A DNA stretch of 64,000 nucleotides, from NCBI RefSeq assembly GCF_000259195.1, contig NZ_JH650761.1, positions 141,896 to 205,895 of the forward strand. The letters are read 5' to 3'. The stretch is from Pseudomonas donghuensis (lineage in GTDB: Bacteria; Pseudomonadota; Gammaproteobacteria; Pseudomonadales; Pseudomonadaceae). Below are positions 40,643 to 54,060 of this stretch, in pieces (the stretch's first letter is position 1; every line of letters starts with the position of its first letter). Under the pieces are notes generated by a model, which worked only from the letters and a program-made list of their open reading frames with translations, did no database searches and was not told the DNA's origin. Position numbers and translations under genes: made by a program.

Positions 40643-41184
40643 GAGCGTCCTCGCACGCGTTGTCTTATCAGCCATTCAATGGCAAACAGCAGGCCCATCA
40701 GCCCGTAGGCGATCAGGCCGTTGTACAGGGTCCACCAGCTCAGCGGCGCCCACAGGGTCAGGGCGGCGGCGACCAGGCCGTTGGCCAGGAAGAACAGGCT
40801 CCAGACCTTGGTCACCTGGCGCGTGTAGTGGATCGCCACGGCAGGCAGTTCCGGCTCACGCAGCCGCGCCAGGCGCTCGGCCACCGGCGGGCCGAATTTC
40901 AGGCTCAGGCCAAACAGGCCGAGCATGAACGCGCTGATCAGCACCGGGTACCAACGCAGCAGCTGCGGGCTGTTGAACAGCGCCAGCAACGCGCAGAAGG
41001 CAATCGCGGCTACGGCCATCCAGTGCCCGCCGGGCCGCCTCGGTTCGCTCAAGGCGCGCGCCAGCCACAGGCCGCCGAGCAACAGGCCAAACTGCCAGGG
41101 GGCAAAGTGGGCCATGCCAAAATGCACCGCAAAGGGGTACAGCAGACCGGCCAGCAGCAGGCCGAGGCCGATCAGGCGTTTCAT
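40639..41184 (-). CDS. COG4648-type inner-membrane protein of the APE operon
   Basis: 181 residues with about five to six hydrophobic segments (LIGLGLLLAGLLYPFAVHF at the start, MAVAAIAFCALLALF, VWSLFFLANGLVAAALTLW). This is the small membrane protein regularly found next to the ligase in APE clusters (ApeG-like). The role is unknown; it may anchor the soluble enzymes at the membrane. It overlaps the ACP and ligase genes by four bases each. Confidence 0.75.
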   Translation of the reverse strand: MKRLIGLGLLLAGLLYPFAVHFGMAHFAPWQFGLLLGGLWLARALSEPRRPGGHWMAVAAIAFCALLALFNSPQLLRWYPVLISAFMLGLFGLSLKFGPPVAERLARLREPELPAVAIHYTRQVTKVWSLFFLANGLVAAALTLWAPLSWWTLYNGLIAYGLMGLLFAIEWLIRQRVRGRS

Positions 41185-41435
41185 GCCGCAGAGTTGACCA
41201 GGCGGTACACCGCCTCGACCACGTCATTGACGGTACGTACGGCCTTGAATTCGTCGGCGGCGATTTTCTTGCCGGTCTGGCGCTTGATGTGATCGATCAG
41301 GTCGACGGCGTCGATGCTGTCGATTTCCAGGTCCTGGTACAGGTTCGACTCCAGGCTGATGCTGGCCGGATCCAGTTCGAACAGTTCGACCAGGGCGTCG
41401 CGCAGGGTGTTGAAAATGTCTTCGCGGGTTTGCAT
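41181..41435 (-). CDS. Acyl carrier protein 2 of the APE pathway
   Basis: 84 residues, four-helix ACP with the phosphopantetheine site Ser40 in EIDSIDAVDLI. It starts nine bases after the other ACP gene. Two ACPs in tandem are typical of APE clusters, where one carries the starter or elongating chain and the other the extender. Which does which here is not known. Confidence 0.9.
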   Translation of the reverse strand: MQTREDIFNTLRDALVELFELDPASISLESNLYQDLEIDSIDAVDLIDHIKRQTGKKIAADEFKAVRTVNDVVEAVYRLVNSAA

Positions 41436-41444
41436 GGTGCTGTC

Positions 41445-41717
41445 TCAGGCTGCCTGTTTAGCGGTGACGAAAGCCGCAAGGCTGGCCACGCTGGTGAAAT
41501 GGTTACGGGTGTCCTTGGCATCGGCGTCGATCTTGATGCCGTACTTCTTCTGGATCGCCAGGCCGAGTTCGAGGGCGTCCACCGAATCCAGGCCCAGGCC
41601 TTCGCCAAACAGGGTCTGCTCGTCGCCGATGTCCTGGGCGCTGATGTCTTCCAGGCCCAGGGCGTCGATGATCAACAGCTTGATGTCGTGGTTAAGGGTG
41701 TTCTGTGGATCGCTCAT
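41445..41717 (-). CDS. Acyl carrier protein 1 of the APE pathway
   Basis: 90 residues with the attachment site Ser45 in LGLDSVDALELG. I chose the ATG at 41717, which opens MSDPQNTLNHD; a longer frame upstream lies within the acyltransferase gene. The two genes overlap by 26 bases. It differs clearly in sequence from the second ACP, as expected if the two have separate tasks. Confidence 0.9.
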   Translation of the reverse strand: MSDPQNTLNHDIKLLIIDALGLEDISAQDIGDEQTLFGEGLGLDSVDALELGLAIQKKYGIKIDADAKDTRNHFTSVASLAAFVTAKQAA

Positions 41718-42504
41718 CTTCGGCGAGCTCCTTGGTGAAGTGCTGATGCAGGTGTTCATTGAGTTTGCGCGAGGCCTGCGGGGCAGGGCCTTGTGCGGCG
41801 AAGGCCTGCGGGTCGATGTCGGCACCGACCTGCAAGTTGAAATGCACCCGGCGCTGGGGTATGCGGTACCAGGGTTCGGCCTTGGTCAAGGTGCTGGGGG
41901 CGACCTTGATGGTGACCGGGGTGATGATGTTCGCACCGCGCAGGGCAATGGCCGCCGCGCCGCGATGAAAGGCAGGCGGCTGGCCGGGTTGGGTGCGCGT
42001 GCCTTCGGGGAAGATGATCAGGGTTTGGCCGCCTTGCAGCGCCGCCACGGCGCTGTCGAGCATGTCCATGCTGCCGTCGTTGCTGATGTACTCGGCCGAG
42101 CGCACCGGGCCACGGGTGCACGGGTTGTGCCAGAGACTTTGCTTGACCACGCAATTGGCCTGGCGCACCAGGCCGATGAGAAACACCACATCGATCAGCG
42201 ACGGGTGGTTGGCGATGATCATCTGCCCCGGGCGGCCGAGCTTTTCGGCGCCCTTGATTTCATAGGTGAGCACGCCGCTGGCGGCCATGAAGCGAATGAA
42301 GCGCCAGAACAGCCAGCTGATGGTGTGCCGGGCGCGCTGGCGATGGCGTGCGGCATCGCCGGGCAGGCCGGCCAGCAGCGGGAAGACCAGCAGGCGCAGG
42401 CACAGGCCGCCGACGCCGAACAGCAGAAAGCTGACGGCGGTAGCGAGCAGGCGCCAGTAATAGGCGTCGCGCGGTCTGCTTATGGCTTGCGTTGCCAGTT
42501 CCAT
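41692..42504 (-). CDS. PlsC-like 1-acylglycerol-3-phosphate acyltransferase domain protein
   Basis: 270 residues with an N-terminal membrane segment (LLATAVSFLLFGVGGLCLRLLV). The acyltransferase motifs are in order: NHPSLIDVVFL (catalytic His-Asp, NHx4D) and IIFPEGTRTQPGQ. I chose the ATG at 42504 with GGAAGAG upstream. It is expected to transfer an acyl or polyene chain to a glycerol or lipid acceptor. The gene overlaps both neighbours by about 25 bases. Confidence 0.85.
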   Translation of the reverse strand: MELATQAISRPRDAYYWRLLATAVSFLLFGVGGLCLRLLVFPLLAGLPGDAARHRQRARHTISWLFWRFIRFMAASGVLTYEIKGAEKLGRPGQMIIANHPSLIDVVFLIGLVRQANCVVKQSLWHNPCTRGPVRSAEYISNDGSMDMLDSAVAALQGGQTLIIFPEGTRTQPGQPPAFHRGAAAIALRGANIITPVTIKVAPSTLTKAEPWYRIPQRRVHFNLQVGADIDPQAFAAQGPAPQASRKLNEHLHQHFTKELAEDERSTEHP

Positions 42505-43196
42505 GTGCGGCTCTTCCAGGTGTGGGTACAAGTGCTGTCGCCCTTGAGCAGGCAACGCAACCAGCTCAAGGCATGGGGTTCGCTCGAAGGTACAGCGCCG
42601 GCGTTATCGCCAAGGTGCAGTTGCCATTCATCGCCTGGTGTCAGGAGCAGGCCCAGCGCATAGGCGAAGGGCACGTCATCAATCCTCGGGCCGTAAGCCG
42701 CGGGCGGCTGCTCTTCAGTAACAATCAGCAGCACCGCCGGAGCGCCTTCGCCCAGCAGGCAAGCAGCTTCCAGCACACCCTGTTCGAAACCGTCACCGGC
42801 AGCAGCCAGGGCGGTCATCTCACTGGTTTCGCCCCGCATGATCGACCACAAGCCAATCACCGCGTTGTGTACCGACAGGCTGAATTGGGTTGGCGACAGC
42901 GGTTGCTCATTGGCCAGGTCGCTGAGGATCTCGAAGGTACGCGGGGTTTCGCCATGCCGGGAAACGAACACCAGCGGCACATCCTGCAAACCCTCGGCCA
43001 GCGGCCAGCCCACGGCAAAGGCCATGCGCGCCAGGCGGCTCAGGCGACGACGCTGCATGGCTGGTAAAAACGACACATCCGGTGCCTGTTCAGCCTCTGC
43101 CGGCAAGTGCTTTGCCTGGCTCCAGGCCTGCCAATCGGCAGCCGTCTGCAGGCCTGGTGCCCACGCGCGCCACTGGCTGATATTGAATGTGATCAC
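42480..43196 (-). CDS. Beta-ketoacyl synthase-like chain-length factor of the APE operon
   Basis: 238 residues related to the N-terminal half of ketosynthases (PF13723-like). It contains VFVSRHGE, PTQFSLSVHNAVIGLWSI and AAGDGFEQGVLEAA. There is no Cys at the site where ketosynthases have the nucleophile, so it cannot condense on its own and fits the chain-length factor partner known from APE systems. The start is a GTG at 43196 with GGGAAG at nine bases. It is the first gene of the operon. Confidence 0.82.
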   Translation of the reverse strand: MITFNISQWRAWAPGLQTAADWQAWSQAKHLPAEAEQAPDVSFLPAMQRRRLSRLARMAFAVGWPLAEGLQDVPLVFVSRHGETPRTFEILSDLANEQPLSPTQFSLSVHNAVIGLWSIMRGETSEMTALAAAGDGFEQGVLEAACLLGEGAPAVLLIVTEEQPPAAYGPRIDDVPFAYALGLLLTPGDEWQLHLGDNAGAVPSSEPHALSWLRCLLKGDSTCTHTWKSRTWNWQRKP

Positions 43197-43513
43197 TTTG
43201 TTGTACTTCCCGCCCTGAGGGACTTCCTTGCCGAGGGAGTAACTCGCAACAACGACCTGACAGGGGTGTGGCGCAATCGCCGAGTGGCGCGCATTATCCC
43301 GGTGCTGTCGGCGTGTAGCAAATGCTGGTTACAAATACTCCGGCTTGAAACAGACCTCGATTGTTCAGCTTCGTCAGATCAGTCAGGTTTTTCCCGACCA
43401 ACGGAGGTTATGGGTTGTCGGTCGATTCCTCGTCAACTTGAGCCCGACGGTGCTGGTCAAGCGGACCCTTCGCACACATACTCGGTCATCCCCAGACACA
43501 CGGAGGTCATTCC
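43197..43513. promoter_or_regulatory. Divergent control region between the APE operon and parA-like gene
   Basis: 317 non-coding bases lie between the GTG of the first APE gene and the ATG of the ParA gene. They must hold the APE operon promoter. I see no clear -35/-10 pair, palindrome or terminator; the only strong signal is the GGAGG ribosome site at about 43501 for parA. No regulator gene lies inside the cluster. Confidence 0.45.
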
Positions 43514-44287
43514 ATGCGGCGCGTGGTGTTCAATCAGAAAGGTGGCGTCGGCAAGTCGAGCATTGCCTGCAACCTGGCAGCGGTGAGTGCCAATGAAGGC
43601 TATCGAACCCTGTTGATCGACCTGGATGCCCAGGCCAACTCGACCCAGTACCTTACCGGCCTTACCGGCGAGGACATTCCCATGGGCATTGCCGACTTTT
43701 TCAAGCAGACCCTGTCTTCCGGGCCGTTTGCGAAAAAGAACAAGGTCGATATCTACGAAACACCGTTCGACAACCTGCATGTGGTGACCGCCACCGCCGA
43801 GCTGGCTGACCTGCAGCCCAAGCTTGAGGCCAAGCACAAGATCAACAAGCTGCGCAAACTGCTGGATGAGCTGGACGAGGACTATGACCGGATTTACCTG
43901 GATACTCCGCCAGCGCTTAACTTCTATGCTGTTTCTGCGTTGATCGCGGCTGATCGAGTGTTGATCCCCTTCGATTGCGACAGTTTCTCGCGCCAGGCGC
44001 TGTACGGGCTGCTGGCCGAGATCGACGAGCTCAAGGACGATCACAACGAAGAACTGCGGGTCGAAGGCATTGTCGTCAACCAGTTCCAGGCCCGCGCCAG
44101 CCTGCCCCAGCAGATGCTTGACGAGTTGATCGCCGAGGGGCTGCCGGTGCTGCCGGTATACCTCAACAGCTCGGTGAAGATGCGTGAATCACACCAGGCC
44201 AGCCTGCCGCTGATTCATCTGGAGCCGCGGCACAAGCTGACCCAGCAGTTCGTTGAACTGCACGCCCTGCTCGAAGAAGGCGTCTAG
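43514..44287 (+). CDS. ParA/MinD-family ATPase, orphan
   Basis: 257 residues with the deviant Walker A KGGVGKS at 9-15 (both lysines), LIDLDAQANST, and YDRIYLDTPPALNFY. Such proteins partition plasmids, chromosomes or protein arrays. No parB or parS is next to it, so it is not a standard replicon pair. It is divergent from the APE operon and overlaps trxC tail-to-tail by four bases. Cargo is unknown. Confidence 0.87.
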   Translation: MRRVVFNQKGGVGKSSIACNLAAVSANEGYRTLLIDLDAQANSTQYLTGLTGEDIPMGIADFFKQTLSSGPFAKKNKVDIYETPFDNLHVVTATAELADLQPKLEAKHKINKLRKLLDELDEDYDRIYLDTPPALNFYAVSALIAADRVLIPFDCDSFSRQALYGLLAEIDELKDDHNEELRVEGIVVNQFQARASLPQQMLDELIAEGLPVLPVYLNSSVKMRESHQASLPLIHLEPRHKLTQQFVELHALLEEGV

Positions 44288-44718
44288 ACGCCCTGGCTGC
44301 GCAACCATTCCAGCAGTTGCTGGAGTGGGAATGCACCGCTCTGGCGCGCCACTTCCCGGCCGTTTCTGAGCAGGATCAGGCTGGGAATCGAACGAATCCC
44401 CAATTGCCCGGCCAGTTGCTGGTTGGCCTCGCTGTCCAGCTTGGCCAGGCGGCAGCGCCCGCTGAGCTGGCTGGCCGCCTGCGCGAAGATCGGCGCAAAC
44501 GACTTGCATGGCCCGCACCAGTCGGCCCAGACATCGATCAGCAGCGGCAGGTCGCCCTTGATCTGGCTGGCGTAGTCGCCCTGTTTCAAATCAAACGGCG
44601 TGCTCAGCAGGACCGGGTTCTTGCAGCGGCCGCATTTCGGGCTGTCGCCAAGGCGTTCGCCGGGGATGCGGTTGAGGCCGTTGCAGTGGGGGCAGGGGAT
44701 GAGTAGTGGATCAGTCAT
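44284..44718 (-). CDS. trxC: Thioredoxin 2, zinc-binding
   Basis: 144-residue disulfide reductase. The N-terminal zinc site is C9 and C12 (CPHC) with C29 and C32 (CGRC), the TrxC hallmark. The thioredoxin domain has the redox motif WCGPC at 67-71 and the cis-Pro in IRSIPSL. Typical members are induced by oxidative stress. The stop is shared with the convergent parA-like gene through the palindrome CTAG. Confidence 0.93.
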   Translation of the reverse strand: MTDPLLIPCPHCNGLNRIPGERLGDSPKCGRCKNPVLLSTPFDLKQGDYASQIKGDLPLLIDVWADWCGPCKSFAPIFAQAASQLSGRCRLAKLDSEANQQLAGQLGIRSIPSLILLRNGREVARQSGAFPLQQLLEWLRSQGV

Positions 44719-44750
44719 GAAAGCTCCGAGAGTTGCGACCGGTCTGCGGT

Positions 44751-44777
44751 CGTTCGCGGGTTACGCCCGCACCTACA
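44751..44777. repeat. Single REP-like sequence
   Basis: GTTCGCGGGTTACGCCCGCA followed by CCTACA resembles the Pseudomonas REP core. It sits between the divergent trxC and DUF4265 genes, so it lies in a promoter region, which is less usual than a 3' position. Confidence 0.5.
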
Positions 44778-44827
44778 TGTTGAATGGTTTAGCATGTACG
44801 CCTTGTACACAGGCCATGGAGTGCCCG

Positions 44828-45313
44828 ATGGATTGCCAGCATTCAGCGCATATCCGCATTTTTGTCGATTCCCGATCCAATGGCGAACCGGTATTCGAGA
44901 GCGTGCCGGTCCGTCAGATCGATGCGAATACCTTTGAGCTGCTGTCGTCACCAGGGTTGGCCCTCGACTTGGCGCGTGGCGATACCATCCGTATCAACCA
45001 CCCGGACCAGCGCGCCGAAGTGCTGCAGCGGGGTGGCAACTTCTGCATTCATATCTATGCCGACGACTTGCCCCAGGGGGCTGTCGACACACTGCAAGAC
45101 GAAGTGCAGACGCTGCTCGGCGGTACTCTGGATGGTCGCTACAAGGGCAACCTGACCCTGGCCATCCCCGCGCGTAACGGTTTTGCAGCCATCCGTGAAG
45201 TGTTCGACCGCTTTCGCCAGTGCACCGGCGTCGAGTGGTATTACGCCAACATCTACCGCAACCTCGACGATGACGAGGACGAAACCCTGCTCGACTGGTG
45301 GCTCGACAGCTGA
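44828..45313 (+). CDS. DUF4265 domain protein
   Basis: 161 residues, predicted soluble: HIRIFVDSRSNGEPVFESVPVR, then DLARGDTIRIN and a regulatory-like alpha/beta tail (NGFAAIREVFDRF, GVEWYYANIYRNLDDDEDE). The domain fits DUF4265, for which no biochemical role is known to me. I chose the ATG at 44828 (GGAG seven bases upstream); an in-frame ATG at 44816 is possible. Ten bases separate it from the convergent selO gene. Confidence 0.72.
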   Translation: MDCQHSAHIRIFVDSRSNGEPVFESVPVRQIDANTFELLSSPGLALDLARGDTIRINHPDQRAEVLQRGGNFCIHIYADDLPQGAVDTLQDEVQTLLGGTLDGRYKGNLTLAIPARNGFAAIREVFDRFRQCTGVEWYYANIYRNLDDDEDETLLDWWLDS

Positions 45314-45323
45314 GGCGCAGGCC

Positions 45324-50193
<4,870 letters not shown>

Positions 50194-50232
50194 AGGCAGA
50201 AAATTCGTACAGGCAGAGGCGAAGAACAGAGT

Positions 50233-51975
50233 TTAAAGGAACAATCCAGGGCCGGGTCGAGTTCCTTCGGGGAATTTGACGCCCACTTTGAGGATCTTGT
50301 TCCCTTCCATCACTGCAACCGTCCACAAGGTGCTGTTCCACTCGATCTGGTCGCCGACCACCGGTGCGCCGCCAACCTTCTGCGCGATGAAGCGGCTGAG
50401 CGGCATGTGCGGGTCCTGGCCGTCGAGCTTCAATCCGTACAACGCCGCTACAGCCCCCAGTTCTGCGTCACCTTCGAGCACGAAGTCACCAAAGAAGCGC
50501 AGGTCCTGGCCACGCTGCGGTGCCTGGCTGAACAGCTTGCCGAGGGCCGGCAGGTTGTGTTCGTGGCCGATCACGCAGAGCAGGTCGTCGACTTCCAGGG
50601 TGGTACTTCCCGACGGATGGAGCAGTTGCTGACCGCGAAACAGCGCTGCGATACGGGTGCCTTCAGGCATTTTCAGCTCGCGCAGGGCGGCGCCGATGCA
50701 CCATTTTTCCGCGCCCAGTCGATAGATGAACAACTCCCACTCGCTGGTGATGTGCACTTCCAGGGCCGAACGGGAGATCGGGGCAGGGTCGGGCGGTACT
50801 GTCACTTTCAGCAGCTTGGCCACCCAGGGCAGGCTGGTGCCCTGCACCAGCAACGACACCAGGACGATGAAGAACGCCAGGTTGAAGAACAACTGGGCAT
50901 CCGGCAGCCCGGCCATCAACGGGAACACCGCCAGAATGATCGGTACCGCGCCACGCAGGCCTACCCAGGAGATGAAGGCTTTTTCGCGGCCATGGAAGGC
51001 CTTGAACGGCAGCAGGCTGGCGACCACCGACAGCGGCCGGGCGAAGATAATCATCCACAGCGCCAGGCCCAGCGCCGGCAGGGCGATCGGTAGCAGGTCG
51101 TGAGGCGTCACCAGCAGGCCGAGGACCAGGAACATACCGATCTGCGCCAGCCAGGCCATGCCGTCGAGCATGTGCAGGATGCCGTGGCGGCTGCGGATCG
51201 GGCGGTTACCCAGCACCAGGCCACACAGGTACACGGCAAGGAAGCCGCTGCCGTGCAGGGCGTTGGTCAGCGAGAACACCACCAGGCCGCCGGCCACCAC
51301 CAGGATCGGGTACAGGCCGCCGGCGAGGTTGATGCGGTTGACCAGCTGCAGCATCAGCCAGCCGCCCCCCAGGCCCAGCAGGCCGCCGATGCCGAACTCG
51401 CGCAACAGGTGAGTGAGCAGGCTCCAGTGCAGGCCGGTCTGGCCGCTGGCGATCATGTCGATCAGGGTTACGGTGAGAAACACCGCCATCGGGTCGTTAC
51501 TGCCCGATTCGATTTCGAGGGTTGCCGTCACCCGTTCGTTCAGGCCCTTGCCGCCGAGCAGCGAGAACACCGCCGCAGCGTCGGTGGAGCCGACGATGGC
51601 GCCGATCAGCAGGCCCTGGATCAGGCTCAGGTTGAACAGCCAGGCGGCGACCATGCCGGTCAGGCCGGTGGTGATCAGCACGCCGACGGTCGCCAGCGAC
51701 AGCGCCGGCCACAGGGCCACACGGAAACTCGCCACCCGCGTGCGCAGGCCGCCGTCGAGGAGGATCACCGCGAGGGCCAGGTTGCCCACCAGATAGGCGG
51801 TCGGGTAGTTGTTGAAGATGATCCCGCCACCATCGACCCCGGCGATCATGCCGACCGCAAGGATGATGACCAGGATCGGGATGCCCAGGCGTGAAGACAG
51901 TGAGCTGACCAGAATACTTGCACCCACCAGCAATGCGCCGATCAAGAACAGGCTATTGATGGTGGACGCATCCAA
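50233..51975 (-). CDS. nhaP2: Potassium/proton antiporter, CPA1 family (NhaP2/CvrA-like)
   Basis: 580-residue antiporter with about 12 TM helices ([37 protein letters not shown] with the Asp of the ion site, [11 protein letters not shown]). A cytoplasmic TrkA-C domain ([18 protein letters not shown]) and a CorC/HlyC-like tail follow ([18 protein letters not shown]). A TTG at 51975 gives the family start [16 protein letters not shown]; the frame itself extends to 52029. It exports potassium and helps adapt to low osmolarity, next to mscK and close to the betaine genes. Confidence 0.9.
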   Translation of the reverse strand: MDASTINSLFLIGALLVGASILVSSLSSRLGIPILVIILAVGMIAGVDGGGIIFNNYPTAYLVGNLALAVILLDGGLRTRVASFRVALWPALSLATVGVLITTGLTGMVAAWLFNLSLIQGLLIGAIVGSTDAAAVFSLLGGKGLNERVTATLEIESGSNDPMAVFLTVTLIDMIASGQTGLHWSLLTHLLREFGIGGLLGLGGGWLMLQLVNRINLAGGLYPILVVAGGLVVFSLTNALHGSGFLAVYLCGLVLGNRPIRSRHGILHMLDGMAWLAQIGMFLVLGLLVTPHDLLPIALPALGLALWMIIFARPLSVVASLLPFKAFHGREKAFISWVGLRGAVPIILAVFPLMAGLPDAQLFFNLAFFIVLVSLLVQGTSLPWVAKLLKVTVPPDPAPISRSALEVHITSEWELFIYRLGAEKWCIGAALRELKMPEGTRIAALFRGQQLLHPSGSTTLEVDDLLCVIGHEHNLPALGKLFSQAPQRGQDLRFFGDFVLEGDAELGAVAALYGLKLDGQDPHMPLSRFIAQKVGGAPVVGDQIEWNSTLWTVAVMEGNKILKVGVKFPEGTRPGPGLFL

Positions 51976-52095
51976 AGGCAGTACTCCGGGGAAAAGCAGG
52001 AAGGAGGGGCGGTTTGCTTTGAATATCAAGCAGGTCGCGTGCCAAGGATTCTAACCTGAGGGGTTGGCGGGCTGTAAAGGGTTAATCGCGGGGAC

Positions 52096-52122
52096 AAAAA
52101 AGACACTCCCTGGAGTGCCTTC
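52096..52122 (-). terminator. Terminator of the betIBA operon
   Basis: Read on the minus strand, GGCACTC, loop CAGG and GAGTGTC form a stem (one G-T pair) followed by a T-run. It lies about 95 bases beyond the betA stop. Confidence 0.7.
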
Positions 52123-52142
52123 TTGTGTTGCCTTGGCGGGCC

Positions 52143-52209
52143 TCATCGCGGGTCAAGCCCGCTCCCACACGGATTGCACATCACCTGTGGGAGCGGGCTT
52201 GCCCCGCGA
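52143..52209. repeat. Inverted REP pair after betA
   Basis: TCATCGCGGGTCAAGCCCGC (52143) faces CCTGTGGGAGCGGGCTTGCC (52184). The arms pair well. It lies between the betA stop and the operon terminator. Confidence 0.75.
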
Positions 52210-52216
52210 AAGAGGC

Positions 52217-53908
52217 TTAAGCCTGTTTCACTTCACGCAGTGCCTTGCCTTTGACCGGCGCGCCGTTGGCGACGTAGTACTTGGCGGTGCTGCGTGGCAG
52301 CGGCTGGCGGTTGCGGATCTTGTCGGCGATTTTCTCGGCGATCATGATCGTGGTGGCGTTGAGGTTGCCGGTGATGATGATCGGCATGATCGAGGCATCG
52401 ACCACTCGCAGGCCCTGCATGCCATGCACGCGGCCCTGGCCGTCGACCACCGCCATCTCGTCGTCGCCCATCTTGCACGAGCAGGACGGGTGGAACGCGG
52501 TCTCGGCGTGCTCGCGGATGAACTTGTCCAGTTCCTCGTCGGTCTGCACGTCGGCGCCCGGGCTGATTTCGCGGCCACGGTAGGCGTCCAGCGCAGGCTG
52601 GGCCATGATTTCGCGGGTCAGGCGGATGCCGTCACGAAATTCCTGCCAGTCCTGCTCGGTGGCCATGTAGTTGAACAGGATGCTCGGGTGCTGGCGCGGG
52701 TCTTTGGACTTGAGCTGGATACGGCCGCGGCTAGGCGAGCGCATCGATCCCATGTGGGCCTGGAAGCCGTGTTCCTGTACACCGTTGCTGCCGTTGTAAT
52801 TGATCGCCACCGGCAGGAAGTGGTACTGGATGTTCGGCCATTCGAACTCTTCACGAGTACGGATGAAACCACCGGCTTCGAACTGGTTGCTGGCGCCGAT
52901 ACCGGTGCCCTTGAACAGCCACTCGGCACCGATGGCCGGCTGGTTGTACCAGAGCAGCGACGGGTACAGCGACACTGGCTGGGTGCAGGCGTACTGCAGG
53001 TACAGCTCAAGGTGGTCCTGCAGGTTTTCGCCCACGCCTGGCAGGTCGTGAACCACAGGCACGTTGAGGCTTTCCAGCAGCGCACGCGGGCCAACGCCGG
53101 AGCGTTGCAGCAGTTGCGGCGAAGCGATGGCGCCGGAGCAGACGATCACTTCCTTGCGCGCACGGGCTTCGACGCGCTCTTCGCTGGCGCCGACCAGGTA
53201 GCTGACGCCCACGGCGCGCTTGCCGTCGAACAGCACGCGATCGCTCAGGGCGTGAGTGACGATGGTCAGGGTCGAGCGCTTCTTGGCGGTGTCCAGGTAG
53301 CCGCGGGCGGTGCTGGAGCGACGGCCTTTAGGCGTCACGGTACGATCCATCGGGCCGAAACCTTCCTGCTGGTAGCCGTTGAGGTCTTCGGTACGCGGGT
53401 AACCGGCTTGCACGCCGGCTTCGACCATGGCGTGGAACAGCGGGTTGTTACCGGCTTTAGGCGTGGTCACGCTGACCGGGCCTTCGCCGCCGTGGTAATC
53501 GTTGGCGCCGATGTCGCGGGTTTCCGCTTTGCGGAAGTACGGCAGGCAGTCCAGGTAGGTCCAGTCCTCAAGGCCTGGCAGTTTTGCCCAGCCGTCGAAG
53601 TCCATGGCGTTGCCGCGGATGTAGCACATGCCGTTGATCAGCGACGAGCCACCCAGGCCCTTGCCGCGACCGCATTCCATCCGGCGGCCGTCCATGTGCG
53701 GCTCCGGGTCGGTCTCGTAGGCCCAGTTGTAGCGGCGGCCCTGCAGCGGGAAGGCCAGCGCGGCTGGCATCTGGGTGCGGAAGTCCATGCGGTAGTCAGG
53801 GCCACCGGCCTCGAGCAGCAGGACAGTCACGCCTTCGTCTTCGGTCAGGCGGGTCGCCAGGGTATTACCGGCAGAGCCGGCACCGACGATGATGTAGTCA
53901 TATTCCAT
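52217..53908 (-). CDS. betA: Choline dehydrogenase
   Basis: Membrane-associated GMC-family flavoprotein that oxidises choline to betaine aldehyde. The 563-residue protein shows the FAD-binding GAGSAG at 9-14 ([14 protein letters not shown]), [31 protein letters not shown], and the C-terminal active-site HPSCSCKMG. It starts at an ATG at 53908 with GGAGA upstream. It follows betB by 151 bases that contain a hairpin repeat. Confidence 0.96.
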   Translation of the reverse strand: MEYDYIIVGAGSAGNTLATRLTEDEGVTVLLLEAGGPDYRMDFRTQMPAALAFPLQGRRYNWAYETDPEPHMDGRRMECGRGKGLGGSSLINGMCYIRGNAMDFDGWAKLPGLEDWTYLDCLPYFRKAETRDIGANDYHGGEGPVSVTTPKAGNNPLFHAMVEAGVQAGYPRTEDLNGYQQEGFGPMDRTVTPKGRRSSTARGYLDTAKKRSTLTIVTHALSDRVLFDGKRAVGVSYLVGASEERVEARARKEVIVCSGAIASPQLLQRSGVGPRALLESLNVPVVHDLPGVGENLQDHLELYLQYACTQPVSLYPSLLWYNQPAIGAEWLFKGTGIGASNQFEAGGFIRTREEFEWPNIQYHFLPVAINYNGSNGVQEHGFQAHMGSMRSPSRGRIQLKSKDPRQHPSILFNYMATEQDWQEFRDGIRLTREIMAQPALDAYRGREISPGADVQTDEELDKFIREHAETAFHPSCSCKMGDDEMAVVDGQGRVHGMQGLRVVDASIMPIIITGNLNATTIMIAEKIADKIRNRQPLPRSTAKYYVANGAPVKGKALREVKQA

Positions 53909-53922
53909 GGCTTTCTCCGAAA

Positions 53923-54060
53923 GCAGCTGCAAGCCTCAAGCTACAAGCCGCAAGAAAATGCGGTCGTGCGAGGCTCGCAAATGAGTGAGAGCTGCAAGAG
54001 CCGGTTGGCGCAACACGCACCGGCTTTGACTTGCAGCTTGCCGCTTGAAGCTTGTCGCTT
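53923..54060. repeat. Inverted repeat between betB and betA
   Basis: The left arm GCAGCTGCAAGCCTCAAGC (53923) and right arm CTTGCAGCTTGCCGCTTGAAG (54030) are complementary in register, with further units at both ends. It is the same family as the element between gltB and gltD (18691-18780). The right end overlaps the last bases of betB. Confidence 0.65.

Larger units (their letters stand above)
24315..43196 (-). other. Aryl polyene (APE) biosynthesis and export gene cluster
   Basis: Twenty-two minus-strand genes run without a gap above 25 bases; sixteen of the junctions are overlaps of 1 to 14 bases, many of them ATGA. The content matches known APE clusters: chain-length factor, ketosynthases, ketoreductase, dehydratases, ACPs, acyl-AMP ligase, LolA-like carrier and MMPL exporter. 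An MIO ammonia-lyase, a methyltransferase, a halogenase-like flavoprotein and an antiporter-like protein are added. The product is inferred to be a yellow arylpolyene lipid of the outer membrane that protects against oxidative stress. Confidence 0.85.

Noticed and set aside
51500..52029. Upstream extension of the potassium antiporter to 52029
   Set aside because: Homologues begin at the TTG-encoded [10 protein letters not shown], which has a GGAG site upstream; the added residues have no homology I recognise.
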